Positions 16,774 to 25,522 of a stretch of 64,000 nucleotides of DNA are shown piece after piece. The position numbers and the translations under genes are program-made. Source of the stretch: Marinobacter panjinensis. GTDB lineage: Bacteria > Pseudomonadota > Gammaproteobacteria > Pseudomonadales > Oleiphilaceae. The DNA lies in contig NZ_SZYH01000001.1 in assembly GCF_005298175.1 (NCBI RefSeq), positions 496,001 through 560,000 of the forward strand. Direction: 5' to 3'. Each line of letters begins with the position of its first letter. Positions within the stretch are counted from its first letter, which is position 1. The notes below the pieces were generated by a model that saw nothing but the letters and a program-made list of their open reading frames with translations, did no database searches and was not told where the DNA came from.

Positions 16774-17484
16774 GCCCAGAAAAGGAACTGGTATTGAATT
16801 TCAACCGGTTGTTCCTTTACCCAAACGCCTTCCTTTGGTAACGAGGCATCCTGCTCCTAAAAGCTACTCCTTATACCGGAGAATTTAAATCGGCAACGCT
16901 GTTCTGGAATGGTTCTTCGTGCCGGTCAGTTTAACTGTGATTGTGTTGTAGATACTTACCGAAAGGATCATCGCGTCCACGTTCGCAGTCGAAATCAAAG
17001 ACGGGCAACGCTCTCGATTGGAAAGTCTCCCTCTATCCTGGCATCCACACTCCGCGAAAGCCGCAGTAACTCCACAGGTCGACCTCTATCCAAATGCGGG
17101 CTCCTTACTTAGAGCCTCCAAAAGCTTTTCTGTGGTCGTCCATTCCTGACTTCGAGTTTCCAAAAAGGTGAAATTGGCGGAAACCCAAAAAAAACCACAG
17201 AAACATAGCCATAGGCGAGTGCACGACGAATTCAGTACTTCTTGTGAAAATTTAGTACTTTCTGTGGCTATTCTTTAGCACTTTCTGTGGTCGTCCAATT
17301 AGACGGTGGCCGCCGGCGGTTCGACATATCCACTACTGCGCATAATGTATATTATGTTAAATACACTGTAGTGACTCGTTTAGTTCACGAGTTTTTTCCA
17401 ATTCAGCCCTAGCCCAGTAACTGTGAGCTTTCCAAAATACACCACCGGGGATTATCCCTCTTTCTTCCGCGCAGTCTTAGGACA
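16774..17484. other. Intergenic stretch holding a repeat cluster
   Basis: This 711-base region has no supported gene. It contains the cluster of short repeats at 17126-17296 (listed separately). After it comes a GC-rich patch (17305-17325), then an AT-rich part (17340-17400) with a small stem CTCGT/ACGAG. After that the chromosome resumes with the mipA-like gene. The island boundary probably lies here. Confidence 0.5.
17126..17296. repeat. Cluster of CTTTCTGTGG repeats resembling a transposon end
   Basis: The core TTCTGTGGTCGTCC occurs twice in direct orientation, at 17128-17141 and 17283-17296. Related units are AGTACTTTCTGTGGC (17254-17268), AGTACTTCTTGTG (17234-17246) and, inverted, CCACAGAAACATAGCC (17195-17210). 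The last three direct units are spaced about 20 and 23 bases apart. Such arrays are typical of transposase-binding sites at the ends of Tn7-like or IS21-like elements. On the minus strand, TGTCGA at 17324 could be the element tip. No transposase gene is adjacent, so this is either a solo end or the far end of a larger element. Confidence 0.5.
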
Positions 17485-18309
17485 TCAAAAAACATAAGTG
17501 AAGCCGACACCGATCTCCGCTTCATAATCATTCCGAGATATTGGGCTATCTGAAACGTCACTCCCATAGATTTCGTAAAGAGCTTCACCGAAGATCTGCC
17601 AGCTTTCGTTCAAGTAATTTCGATAGTTAACATTGAAACCTGTTGATCTATACCCGCTATCAACATCGGTTTCCGGAAGACCTGAATCTATGGATTGCCG
17701 AGTGTTCACACCAAAGTCCCGGTTGGCTAACTTACCATCGTGGAAAGTGACAACAGCGCCAACTTCCCAGCCAGTGCCGTTAGGTTGGCAACCCAAACAA
17801 GTTCCTGCGCCGAAAATCCCTAGCGTACCGATTTCTCCTGTCAATACACGGCCATCTAAAAAGTAACGCCAATCTTCTGCAAGGACATGACGCACTTCCA
17901 GCAGCAATGTTACCCCTGAACTCGATTCGCCTAATCCATCCAGTCTGCCATCTTCTGAATCACCCTCTTCACGGCCTTCTTCGTAGCCTACAGAGGCTTG
18001 AAACAGCCAGACATCCTTGGCCAATGTTCGCCACCCGATTGCTTCACCTGCCCAGAAAAAAAGATGTTCACCAGTTCGCCACTGAACACCCCCAGCGGGA
18101 TCGATCTCAAACTCGAATTCGTCCGAACCCTCATAAGCAGTCTCATATTCAACGCCCAACCCAATCCCAACGCCCCAACCATCGCCATTTGTAAAATCGC
18201 TGATAGAAGGAAGCGGAACGAGAGGAGTTCTCATCTCCGTCGCATTTACCGATCCAAAACATGAAAGAGCGCTAAGAAATGTGGCGACTTGAAGGACTAA
18301 TTTTTTCAT
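17485..18309 (-). CDS. MipA/OmpV-family outer membrane protein
   Basis: The 274-residue protein begins with a signal peptide (residues 1-23, ending VNATE) and is rich in alternating aromatic and polar residues. It ends in GVGFTYVF, the C-terminal Phe signature of outer membrane beta-barrels. The order GWGVGIGLGVEYETAYEGSD, FEIDPAGGVQW and the final strands fit the MipA/OmpV family, in which MipA is reported as a scaffold for murein synthesis and hydrolysis. The cargo or partner here is unknown. It is monocistronic, next to the repeat cluster that may mark the end of the island. The ATG is preceded by a suitable AT-rich spacer but no strong SD. Confidence 0.8.
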   Translation of the reverse strand: MKKLVLQVATFLSALSCFGSVNATEMRTPLVPLPSISDFTNGDGWGVGIGLGVEYETAYEGSDEFEFEIDPAGGVQWRTGEHLFFWAGEAIGWRTLAKDVWLFQASVGYEEGREEGDSEDGRLDGLGESSSGVTLLLEVRHVLAEDWRYFLDGRVLTGEIGTLGIFGAGTCLGCQPNGTGWEVGAVVTFHDGKLANRDFGVNTRQSIDSGLPETDVDSGYRSTGFNVNYRNYLNESWQIFGEALYEIYGSDVSDSPISRNDYEAEIGVGFTYVF

Positions 18310-18514
18310 GGTGTTTTTTCACCTATCAAGCGGTAGGCGGTAATACGACTTACTCATCACTATAGATGATTATTTTTAACTCGCGTGGCTGCAGCCTAAT
18401 ACCGGAGCATTCGTAAAGATCAGGCTGAATACTGTACTCCCCCAATTCCACCCATCTGTATCTGTTCGAAAAATGCTGCGGGAATAGAATTTCATGAGGC
18501 ACCGGAGGTGAATC

Positions 18515-18706
18515 ATGAATATCGAAGCAGTCCTTTCGTCCAGGCTGAAATTCTTTCTGGATCATCACAGAACTCGCACCCGACTGAGAGAACGGCTTAA
18601 TGGCTTGCCAGCAAGAGAACTGGATCGGTTAGCATGGGATGTCGGCTTATCCAGAGCCGAACTGCTGCGCGAGGCCCACCGCCCGTTTTGGAAAACGGTT
18701 CGTTGA
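18515..18706 (+). CDS. Small DUF1127/DUF6455-like protein, 63 aa
   Basis: The 63-residue basic protein reads RLNGLPARELDRLAWDVGLSR then AELLREA. This resembles DUF1127/DUF6455-like small proteins, in which a short helical hairpin ends in a DVGLSRxEL motif. Some DUF1127 members bind RNA or act in phosphate and nitrogen regulation, but no role can be deduced here. A strong GGAGGTG precedes the ATG. It lies 129 bases upstream of the Crp/Fnr gene on the same strand, so a functional or transcriptional link is possible. Confidence 0.6.
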   Translation: MNIEAVLSSRLKFFLDHHRTRTRLRERLNGLPARELDRLAWDVGLSRAELLREAHRPFWKTVR

Positions 18707-18834
18707 GCCCAGGCTTCTGTGCGGTCGCCTTTCCGGGCGTGACCTATTTTTAAGGATACAGCGAGCATCTCGAAACTGTACTATATTTTACAATATTTGA
18801 CATTCTACCGGTTGGAACATGGAGGATACCCGGG

Positions 18835-19578
18835 ATGGCGACGGAATACGCGTTCTTGCTCGATTCTCAGAAACCGCGACCAAATCATCTGCTTGCCACA
18901 CTTAAGGCAGACAGCATGTCGCGTCTGTGCCCTCATCTGAAGTCCGTCTATCTTTCCGCGGGAGAAGTGTTATACGAGCCCGGCGTGAAAATAAACCATC
19001 TCTATTTTCCGACCGACTCCATCATTTCACTGCTGTACGTCACCCATGATGGTGCCACCACCGAAATCTCCGTGGTTGGCAATGAAGGTGTGCTTGGCGT
19101 GCCCCTGTTCACGGGTGGAGAAAGCACTTCGAGCCTGGCTGTGGTGCGAAGCGCGGGAGGAGCCTATGCGTTGCCAAGGGAGATACTGAAGGAGGAATTT
19201 GATCGTCACGGCAGGTTGATGGAACTCCTGCTGCATTACACACAAACGCTGATAACCCAGATGGCACAGACTGCCGTCTGCAACCGGCATCATCATATCG
19301 ATCAGCAGTTATGCCGGTGGTTGCTGATGTCCCTCGACCGACTCCCGGGTAACTCCCTGCAGATGACCCATGAGTTTATTGCCAGCATGCTGGGTGTCCG
19401 TCGCGAAGGCGTGACCGAAGCCGCAGGAAAGCTTCAGAAGCTTGGTGTGATCACGTGCGGGCGCGGCAGGATTGACGTGTTGGACCGCGCAAAACTGGAG
19501 GACCTGTGTTGTGAGTGTTATGCCGTGGTAAAGAACGAAACTGACCGACTGCTTAATGTTAACTGGGGAGACTCCTAA
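18835..19578 (+). CDS. Crp/Fnr-family transcriptional regulator
   Basis: The 247-residue protein has a cyclic-nucleotide-binding-type beta-roll at about residues 35-130 (LYFPTDSIISLLY, GNEGVLGVPLF). A helical dimerisation segment follows, then a winged helix at about 170-230 (MTHEFIASMLGVRREGVTEAA). The regulator lacks an N-terminal Cys cluster, so it is not an Fnr-type iron-sulfur sensor. It resembles the Crp-like regulators with short N-termini often found next to stress genes in Gammaproteobacteria. A GGAGGA motif lies upstream of the ATG. It ends 12 bases from the convergent 666-residue gene. Ligand and targets are unknown. Confidence 0.88.
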   Translation: MATEYAFLLDSQKPRPNHLLATLKADSMSRLCPHLKSVYLSAGEVLYEPGVKINHLYFPTDSIISLLYVTHDGATTEISVVGNEGVLGVPLFTGGESTSSLAVVRSAGGAYALPREILKEEFDRHGRLMELLLHYTQTLITQMAQTAVCNRHHHIDQQLCRWLLMSLDRLPGNSLQMTHEFIASMLGVRREGVTEAAGKLQKLGVITCGRGRIDVLDRAKLEDLCCECYAVVKNETDRLLNVNWGDS

Positions 19579-19589
19579 TAAGTCCTCCC

Positions 19590-21590
19590 CTACTCATAAC
19601 TCGCCGCCCAACTGGTGCGCCCCAGCTCCGTGGCGCATGTCACGTCTGTTTCCGGAACGACTGTCACATCTCCCAGCTCCCTGGTGTCGTAATGAAACAC
19701 ACACAAGCGTGAGGCAAACTCAGCGAACGGCAGTGATGCTTCGCCGTGACGCTCACCATTACTCTCTGTGGAGCAGTTAATACCCTGGCCCCAATTCTGG
19801 CCACTGTCGTTGTTAGGATTAAAAAAGTAGACGCGCATTTCGCCATCGCGATCGAGGTTGACCCGGAGGATGGTTATGGCATGGCGTCCAACCAGGCGCC
19901 CTCCACTGTCGGTGACAGCGATACCGGCAGGTTGCGGATGGATAATGGGTATATTGCCGTTGTAATACGGATGATAAGAGGCGTAAAAGTGACGGATGAA
20001 GTCCTCATACTCATGGATTTTGCCTGTTTCCCGGCTTATAACACTGAGAAAGCCATGTCCTACCCACCAGCCATACATCTCCGGGTTGATCCAGCGGTGC
20101 AGATCGTCGTCGCGTACCCCGCACAGTCGCCCCATCTCGCCATAGATACGGTCAAGGTGAGGCGCCAGAATCAATGAAACCGGATCCACATCGGTTGGAG
20201 GCACTTTAGCAAGGCCGGCTTGCAGGTTCTGCGAGTTAACATGCTGACCTTCGAAACGCATGAGGACATCGTCATCGCGGGCGGCCCAGGCCACCAACTG
20301 CAACAGAAAATCGGCATCGTTGAAGGACCACATGGAAAGGCCGATGACCGACTGGCACGTCGGGTTATTACCCTGGCCCACACCCAGCGGTTGCCCCAGA
20401 AGGCTCAGTACACCGGCGAGAAGATACACTCGTGGCGGGTGCGCATCACCGAAAACCACGCTCAGCCTGTCGGACGCCGCCTGGCACAACTTCAGTTCAA
20501 GTTGCCGCCAGAGGCCTGCAGCGACTGGCGGCGTGAACAGAGCACCACGTTCAAGAAACATGGCCAGGCCATAGACGGCCTGACTGGTTTCCGGGTGGAC
20601 CACTTCGTCAATCAGTTGGAGCACTATCTGTCGGTAGCACTGGAGCACATCGTTGCCTGTGATGCTCAGGCCCAATGCCATGGGTATCAGGTCATCCCGG
20701 TTATCCCGCAGGTGGCGCAGCAGCATGGGATGGTAGGGAGAAACCATGCCCGTTTCATGCATCGCGCTGGCAAAGCCTTTTGCCTCTTCAGATAACGCGA
20801 TTTCGTCCATGGCAGCCAGGCGTTCGCCGTAGACTGCAAAGCCCGGATCGTCGCGACAGCCTTTGGTTGGGCCGAACAAGGCGCTGACAAGACGCGCTGC
20901 TTTGTGCATGCCCGTAGTATCTATTTCCGGATCAAAGAGGCACTTGGCAATCTGGCTGACCATCTGCTTGATGCTGTCAGTCTGTATCGGGCGCTGAGCC
21001 AGCAAACGGCGTACTTCGTCCACCAGGCTGTCGAGAATGCTTTCATAGCCCAGCCGGTTGAGCAGAAACTGGTAAAGCGAATTGACGATCTCACCCAGCC
21101 CTTGTGGTCGTTCCCTGTCCGCTTCGCTCATCTGGCCCGATAGCAGGTCCAGATTCAGTGCTGTCACCTGAGTGAGGAAGTTTCTGGCCTGCTCCGCTGA
21201 AATTCCGGGGTGGCGATAATCGCCCATGGCCACCGCTAGCAGACGAAGTTCGCTCAGAGCCTCGATTGCCGTGAAGTCCGGCGCTCCCTGGCGCAGCGTT
21301 CGTACGGCGAGTGCGGGCCGCAGGATGGCAGGTTGGCCCCAGTCACCGTTGGTAAATACGCCCTTGGCCTCCATTGCCGGCACACGGGCATAAAGCGCGT
21401 CCAGTCCGTCAGGAGCAGCCATAACGTCAAGTGCCGCTTCCAGCACCTCCGTGTTAGGCGCCGCGAGGTCGCTCTGGCGAGCGAGCGCAAGCTGTTCCAG
21501 GGCCTCGTCAAACCTTGCAACAGACGTATTGGTGTCTGGATCAGAATCGGGAATAGTCACATTGTCGTCCTTGCTTACCTGATGCGCCAT
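19590..21590 (-). CDS. Large protein with possible papain-like cysteine peptidase domain
   Basis: The protein has 666 residues from the ATG at 21590, which has GGGAG at good spacing; a frame opens 33 bases earlier. Residues 1-390 are mostly helical with no motif I know. The last third has a Cys412 at the start of a helix (PTCQSVIGLSMW), His570 in RHAITILRVN and Asn591 in YFFNPNN. This Cys-His-Asn order and the GxxxGRHAI strand look like a papain-like peptidase or transglutaminase-type fold. It is divergently arranged with an ATP-grasp ligase gene, which suggests a ligase-hydrolase pair acting on the same amide bond. The family itself is unknown to me. There is no signal peptide. Confidence 0.6.
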   Translation of the reverse strand: MAHQVSKDDNVTIPDSDPDTNTSVARFDEALEQLALARQSDLAAPNTEVLEAALDVMAAPDGLDALYARVPAMEAKGVFTNGDWGQPAILRPALAVRTLRQGAPDFTAIEALSELRLLAVAMGDYRHPGISAEQARNFLTQVTALNLDLLSGQMSEADRERPQGLGEIVNSLYQFLLNRLGYESILDSLVDEVRRLLAQRPIQTDSIKQMVSQIAKCLFDPEIDTTGMHKAARLVSALFGPTKGCRDDPGFAVYGERLAAMDEIALSEEAKGFASAMHETGMVSPYHPMLLRHLRDNRDDLIPMALGLSITGNDVLQCYRQIVLQLIDEVVHPETSQAVYGLAMFLERGALFTPPVAAGLWRQLELKLCQAASDRLSVVFGDAHPPRVYLLAGVLSLLGQPLGVGQGNNPTCQSVIGLSMWSFNDADFLLQLVAWAARDDDVLMRFEGQHVNSQNLQAGLAKVPPTDVDPVSLILAPHLDRIYGEMGRLCGVRDDDLHRWINPEMYGWWVGHGFLSVISRETGKIHEYEDFIRHFYASYHPYYNGNIPIIHPQPAGIAVTDSGGRLVGRHAITILRVNLDRDGEMRVYFFNPNNDSGQNWGQGINCSTESNGERHGEASLPFAEFASRLCVFHYDTRELGDVTVVPETDVTCATELGRTSWAASYE

Positions 21591-21804
21591 TTGGAAATCT
21601 CCCAGCCACAAAGATGCTCTCAAGGCGGTTCAGAAGCAAACAATTCCGGGCTTTCGTTTCAATTTGTAACCAGGCCGACTATATTGGGGTTGATGATCTG
21701 GATGCACTCATCCTCCGTAAACCACAATACCCAACAGCTCGGTTTACCTGATGCGCTCCAAATTCAATGCAGTTTTCTGAGTAAACGAGTAAGGAGAAAA
21801 GCGA

Positions 21805-23112
21805 ATGTCTATGACGTCGGAAAAAGAGTTACCACAAGAAGTTGCGGCCTGGCTCGATCCGGACATGGACTCGGTTAAAGGAACTGAGACTCCTAAGGAT
21901 CCGAACAAGGGCTATATCGCCCTGCTGGGCTGGAGCGTCAATGCGATCAAGGCCGCACAGAAATTTGATCGCCGCTATGTCGTTGTTGCGCCCGAATGGG
22001 CAGCAGATTTCTGTACCGCGAACAAAATACCTTTCATACCATGGGATTTTATCCGTCTGAATGATCGGTCCATGGAGATTGCGGAAACGCTGAAGGCGGA
22101 AGGCGTCGATGTCGCCATCCCGCTGTTCGAAGAAACCGTTGAATGGTCTGGTGCCATCAACTCTGTCCTGCTCGACAGCCCTCGTATGTACGGGCAGTCG
22201 ATACTGTTCCGGGACAAGGCTCTGATGAAGCGCCGTGCGCAGCTTGGCGGCATTCGCGTCGGGATCTTCGAGGAAGCCCACGAGAAGGAAGACATCGTCC
22301 GTTTCATGAAGCGTGTTAACCAGACACTGCTCAAGCTGGATGGTGACCCGGACGACCCGATTCACGTCAAGGCCTTCGACAAAGCCGGTTGCCTTGGACA
22401 CCGGATGATCCGCACGTTGGAGGAAATTGACCAAATTCCAGACGAGGAATATCCTCTGCTGATGGAAAGCCACCTGAGCGGTTGGGAATTTGCCGTTGAG
22501 GCCTGGATCCACGATGGCAAAATCCAGTTCCTCAACATTTCGGAATACGTGACTCTGGGCTACTCGGTGTTCGTGCCCGCTACAAAGGAACTCGAGAGCT
22601 GGCGCAACGCGATTACCAAGCAGATCGAATTGCTGATCAAGACCTTTGATATCAAGTTCGGCCTGATTCACCCCGAGTACTTCGTCACTGCCGACGGTGA
22701 AATGTACTTTGGTGAGGTTGCCTACCGCCCACCCGGTTTCAAAGCCTTCGAGCTTATCGAGATGGCCTACGGCTTCAACGCCTACCAGGCTTCCATGTTG
22801 GTGTTCGATCCGAAGAGCACAAAAGAGGAAGTGGCGGCGTTCTTCCCGGAGGAAGTGGTCGGTGCGAAAGGCTACGCGGGCTGCTTCGGCGTCTATCCAC
22901 GCCGTCGTGTGGTCAGCAAGCTGCAAATGCCTAAAGAAACCATTGAGCACCCCTATTTCGTGTCACACGAACTGCATGAGCCAACTGAAGAGACTGTTCC
23001 CGATCGGTCAGCCTTCGGTACTCATTGGGGCCTGGTGTTCTTCTTTGGTGACGACCCCATCACGATGCGGGATCTGCTGAAAGCTCAGGAGGACCTGGAC
23101 TTCTATGTCTAG
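21805..23112 (+). CDS. ATP-grasp carboxylate-amine ligase-like protein
   Basis: The 435-residue protein has an N-terminal Rossmann-like part (YIALLGWSVNAIKAAQ), then an ATP-grasp fold: GQSILFRDKALMKRRA, HVKAFDKAGCLG, and PLLMESHLSGWEFAVEAWI. A final Mg-binding-type strand reads GEMYFGEVAYRPPGF, although the usual acidic pair is not clear. It would couple a carboxylate to an amine using ATP, as in carnosine synthase, LysX or CPSase-type ligases. The substrate is unknown. AAGGAG precedes the ATG. It is followed by a strong terminator, so it is a single-gene unit. The divergent neighbour may be the matching peptidase. Confidence 0.75.
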   Translation: MSMTSEKELPQEVAAWLDPDMDSVKGTETPKDPNKGYIALLGWSVNAIKAAQKFDRRYVVVAPEWAADFCTANKIPFIPWDFIRLNDRSMEIAETLKAEGVDVAIPLFEETVEWSGAINSVLLDSPRMYGQSILFRDKALMKRRAQLGGIRVGIFEEAHEKEDIVRFMKRVNQTLLKLDGDPDDPIHVKAFDKAGCLGHRMIRTLEEIDQIPDEEYPLLMESHLSGWEFAVEAWIHDGKIQFLNISEYVTLGYSVFVPATKELESWRNAITKQIELLIKTFDIKFGLIHPEYFVTADGEMYFGEVAYRPPGFKAFELIEMAYGFNAYQASMLVFDPKSTKEEVAAFFPEEVVGAKGYAGCFGVYPRRRVVSKLQMPKETIEHPYFVSHELHEPTEETVPDRSAFGTHWGLVFFFGDDPITMRDLLKAQEDLDFYV

Positions 23113-23208
23113 AGGTCAGCTAAAGCGATCCAGTGGTAGCATCGGCTTGTTATGGGTGACCACCCCACCCCGCAATCCATTTTGAGCCGATCGCCACATG
23201 CTTAACGA

Positions 23209-23248
23209 AAGTGTCCGCTTATTCTTAAGTGGACACTTTTTTTTGCTA
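23209..23248 (+). terminator. Rho-independent terminator after the ATP-grasp gene
   Basis: The sequence has AAAGTGTCC (23209-23217) facing GGACACTTT (23232-23240), extended inward by GCTTA/TAAGT around a four-base loop. A run of T follows on the plus strand. It stands about 100 bases after the ATP-grasp gene, between that gene and the convergent protease-like gene. With A residues on its other side it could also work for the minus strand. Confidence 0.85.
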
Positions 23249-23257
23249 AAAACCCCA

Positions 23258-23926
23258 CTAATGAGGCGAGCTGAGTCTTCTATTCAGCAGGCGCTGAAAA
23301 AATGCCTTAGGGTCGGGTTGAGCAACATAGTGCCGGTACGCCTTCACCGCAAAGACTTCCGGGTCCAGCTGTAGGAAAATCCGGTTGATCTGCTTTTCAT
23401 GCTGGAACGCCTGATTATCGAAACCCTCCAGCAACTGCTGCCGGAGTGTCTCTGGGAGTGTTGCGAGTTGTACGACATAGGCAATGTATTCATGGGCCTC
23501 AAGTGACGGCTTCAGCACTCGGAAGTTAGCTTGGGCCACCGCGTGAGCTACCTCGTGTGCCACGAAGCTTTGCCACATTGCACGGCACATGCTCCTCCCG
23601 AATGGCGGGTGGCGTTGCGCCATCAATTGCGCCTGGCTAAAACTGGGAACCTCGATATGAAAGCGCCGGGCATCGTAGGTGCCCTTAACTTCCTTCCCAT
23701 GCAGGCTGAGGGGGCGATCCACCAGATCAAGGGTAAATCGAACATTGACGCGGAAACCCAGGTCACGCATGAATGCCAGTGCTGTACCAACCGCCTGGCA
23801 CGCCAGTTTGCCGTCGTCCACGCGGTCACTGAACACGGTGACGCCCTGAACAGGGCACGCTACGCGGGTGGCGGAATAACCCGGGGCATTTGCCAGCGAT
23901 AACAGGGCAACCAACAGCAACCGCAT
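23258..23926 (-). CDS. Secreted HExxH zinc-protease-like protein
   Basis: The 222-residue protein has an N-terminal hydrophobic signal (residues 1-18). A His-Glu-Val-Ala-His motif at 124-128 (FVAHEVAHAVAQ) is the zincin signature of metal-dependent peptidases. I see no further known domain, and the third metal ligand cannot be fixed. The annotated frame extends 90 codons upstream, overlapping the divergent cytochrome gene. The Met at 23926 fits the signal peptide, and a TTG at 23974 behind AAAGGAG is a possible alternative. The protein probably acts in the periplasm. The family is not recognised. Confidence 0.6.
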   Translation of the reverse strand: MRLLLVALLSLANAPGYSATRVACPVQGVTVFSDRVDDGKLACQAVGTALAFMRDLGFRVNVRFTLDLVDRPLSLHGKEVKGTYDARRFHIEVPSFSQAQLMAQRHPPFGRSMCRAMWQSFVAHEVAHAVAQANFRVLKPSLEAHEYIAYVVQLATLPETLRQQLLEGFDNQAFQHEKQINRIFLQLDPEVFAVKAYRHYVAQPDPKAFFQRLLNRRLSSPH

Positions 23927-24107
23927 GCTAATTATTCCGTACCGGATGTTATCGACCCCATCGACTTGGCGCAAACGATCTCCTTTCGGTTTTTCTAGAA
24001 GGACCATGCTTCTTGGTCTAGATTTACTAATGAGGTAGCAGTATTGGTCAAGGCCTTTGGCAGTAATCTCGAACGATAATTTAATGATCGCACGAAAGGA
24101 AGCCGAT

Positions 24108-24458
24108 ATGAAAAGGACAATCGTATCAACTGCGCTTGCAAGCTGCCTCTGCCTCGGCTCTGCAATGGCACTGGCAGAATCCCATGGCAAAAGCACTATG
24201 CAACTGGCTGAAGAAAAACAGTGTATGGCTTGTCACACCGCCAGTGACGACGTACCTCGTTCGCCCTCTTTCCAGAGCATCGCCCAGAGGTATACAAAGG
24301 ACGATGCAGACAAGCTTGTTCAGGTCGTTCTGACAGGTGGCGAGGATCACTGGGGTTCAGCAAAGATGCCTGAAATGGATGCTCGTGCTGAAGTCAGCGA
24401 GAAGGAGGCAAGAAAGCTGGTGAACTGGATTCTGGATATGCGTTCAGAAACAGAGTGA
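24108..24458 (+). CDS. Small periplasmic cytochrome c
   Basis: The 116-residue protein has a signal peptide (residues 1-24) and one heme-binding motif Cys39-Met-Ala-Cys42-His43. Met87 or Met90 in AKMPEMD is the likely second axial ligand. It is in the size range of c5/c551-type electron carriers. The start at 24108 is supported by AAAGGA upstream; a longer frame opens at 24057 without support. It is convergent with the beta-lactamase-fold gene that ends the sox operon, so it may pass electrons from sulfur oxidation to a terminal oxidase, but this is only context. Confidence 0.8.
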   Translation: MKRTIVSTALASCLCLGSAMALAESHGKSTMQLAEEKQCMACHTASDDVPRSPSFQSIAQRYTKDDADKLVQVVLTGGEDHWGSAKMPEMDARAEVSEKEARKLVNWILDMRSETE

Positions 24459-24483
24459 ACCTCCGCAAATTCCAAACCTAATC

Positions 24484-24513
24484 AGGCCGGTGGCAATTGA
24501 ATTGCCCCGGCCT
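24484..24513. terminator. Hairpin between convergent genes
   Basis: AGGCCGG (24484-24490) faces CCGGCCT, with an inner GGCAATT/AATTGCC stem between them. It lies between the cytochrome c stop and the convergent beta-lactamase-fold gene. No strong T run follows on either strand, so termination may be weak or Rho-assisted in either direction. Confidence 0.5.
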
Positions 24514-24543
24514 GCACTTCCACTCGGCAGATTCGACTGAATT

Positions 24544-25479
24544 TCAGAAAAACTCGAACTCCAGATCCTGGTAGACCCGCCCCGCATTCTTTGCAGCAAG
24601 CTCCTCGAAGGTATCGAGGTAGGACCATTGGGACTGGTCGATGTTATAGGCCTCGTCCAGTCCACCCCCCTGCTCCAGAATTTCCTTAACAGCGTTCCGC
24701 AGGAATACGAGATATCCACGGGTTTCTTTGGTAACCACGTCCATGGTGGTCGGCTTACCGTGCCCCGGGATCACAACCTCCGGGTCCAACTGTGCTGTCA
24801 TCTTGTCGAAAGATTCGACCCATGATCCGGTATCGGTATCCTCGAAAACAGCCAGCAAGCGCTGGTGGAAGCCGAGATCTCCGGTAATCAGCAGTTTTTC
24901 CTCTGGCATCCAGAGTGCAAGATCACCGGGTGCATGCCCCGGACCGAAATAATGCAGCTCGATCTTTATGTCACCCATGTCCAGGTCGTACCGGTCCTCA
25001 AAGCCGATATCAGGCACCGCAACGTAAGTACCTTCTGCTTTATCCTTGTTTCTGCGCTGCATGGACGCCAGTTTGGCAGCACCCTGGTGTTCGAATTCCT
25101 CAATCGCCTCGTTTTGGGCGATGATCGGAACGCCCTGGTCCCGCCAGTAACTGTTGCCCAGCATGGAGTGGCCCTGGGCGTTTTCATTGACCACGTATTT
25201 GACGTCTTTGTCGGTGATGCTGCGAATCGAATTGTGAAATGACTTCGCCAGCAGGTAGTTGTCACCGCCATTGAACACCACCACACCCTCCTGCGTGATG
25301 ATGAAACTGAGATTGTTGTTATGACCGTGGTTTTCGTAAGTGCCCGGAGCGGTCGCACCTATTGCCGAGTAGACCCGATCCGATACCTTGGTGAGTTCCA
25401 GTCGGTCCGGAATGTCGCTGCTTGCAGCAACAAAGCCCGGCAGTAACAGTAAAACCAGAAACAGCCCACGAAAGCCCAT
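24544..25479 (-). CDS. Metallo-beta-lactamase-fold protein with altered metal site, Sox-associated
   Basis: The 311-residue protein has a signal peptide (residues 1-19) and the overall beta-lactamase fold (VVVFNGG, HYFGPGHAPGD, LLITGDLG, VIPGHGKP). The His-x-His-x-Asp-His motif is replaced by NENAQGH at 98-104, so only the last His remains. His182, Asp201 and His240 of the other motifs are present. It therefore may bind one metal or act without hydrolase chemistry. Related SoxH-like proteins occur at the ends of sox clusters. It is the last gene of the minus-strand sox operon, 44 bases after the DsbG-like gene. The start is supported by AAGGAGA. The second relative at 33863 has the full motif. 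Confidence 0.75.
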   Translation of the reverse strand: MGFRGLFLVLLLLPGFVAASSDIPDRLELTKVSDRVYSAIGATAPGTYENHGHNNNLSFIITQEGVVVFNGGDNYLLAKSFHNSIRSITDKDVKYVVNENAQGHSMLGNSYWRDQGVPIIAQNEAIEEFEHQGAAKLASMQRRNKDKAEGTYVAVPDIGFEDRYDLDMGDIKIELHYFGPGHAPGDLALWMPEEKLLITGDLGFHQRLLAVFEDTDTGSWVESFDKMTAQLDPEVVIPGHGKPTTMDVVTKETRGYLVFLRNAVKEILEQGGGLDEAYNIDQSQWSYLDTFEELAAKNAGRVYQDLEFEFF

Positions 25480-25522
25480 TGTAATTCTCCTTCTTTCGAA
25501 CTCACTGGAGCGAATGTCCATG

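Noticed and set aside
21829..22950. Minus-strand ORF of 373 codons opposite the ATP-grasp gene
   Set aside because: It is antisense to a gene with clear ATP-grasp motifs and a good RBS, so it is a shadow.
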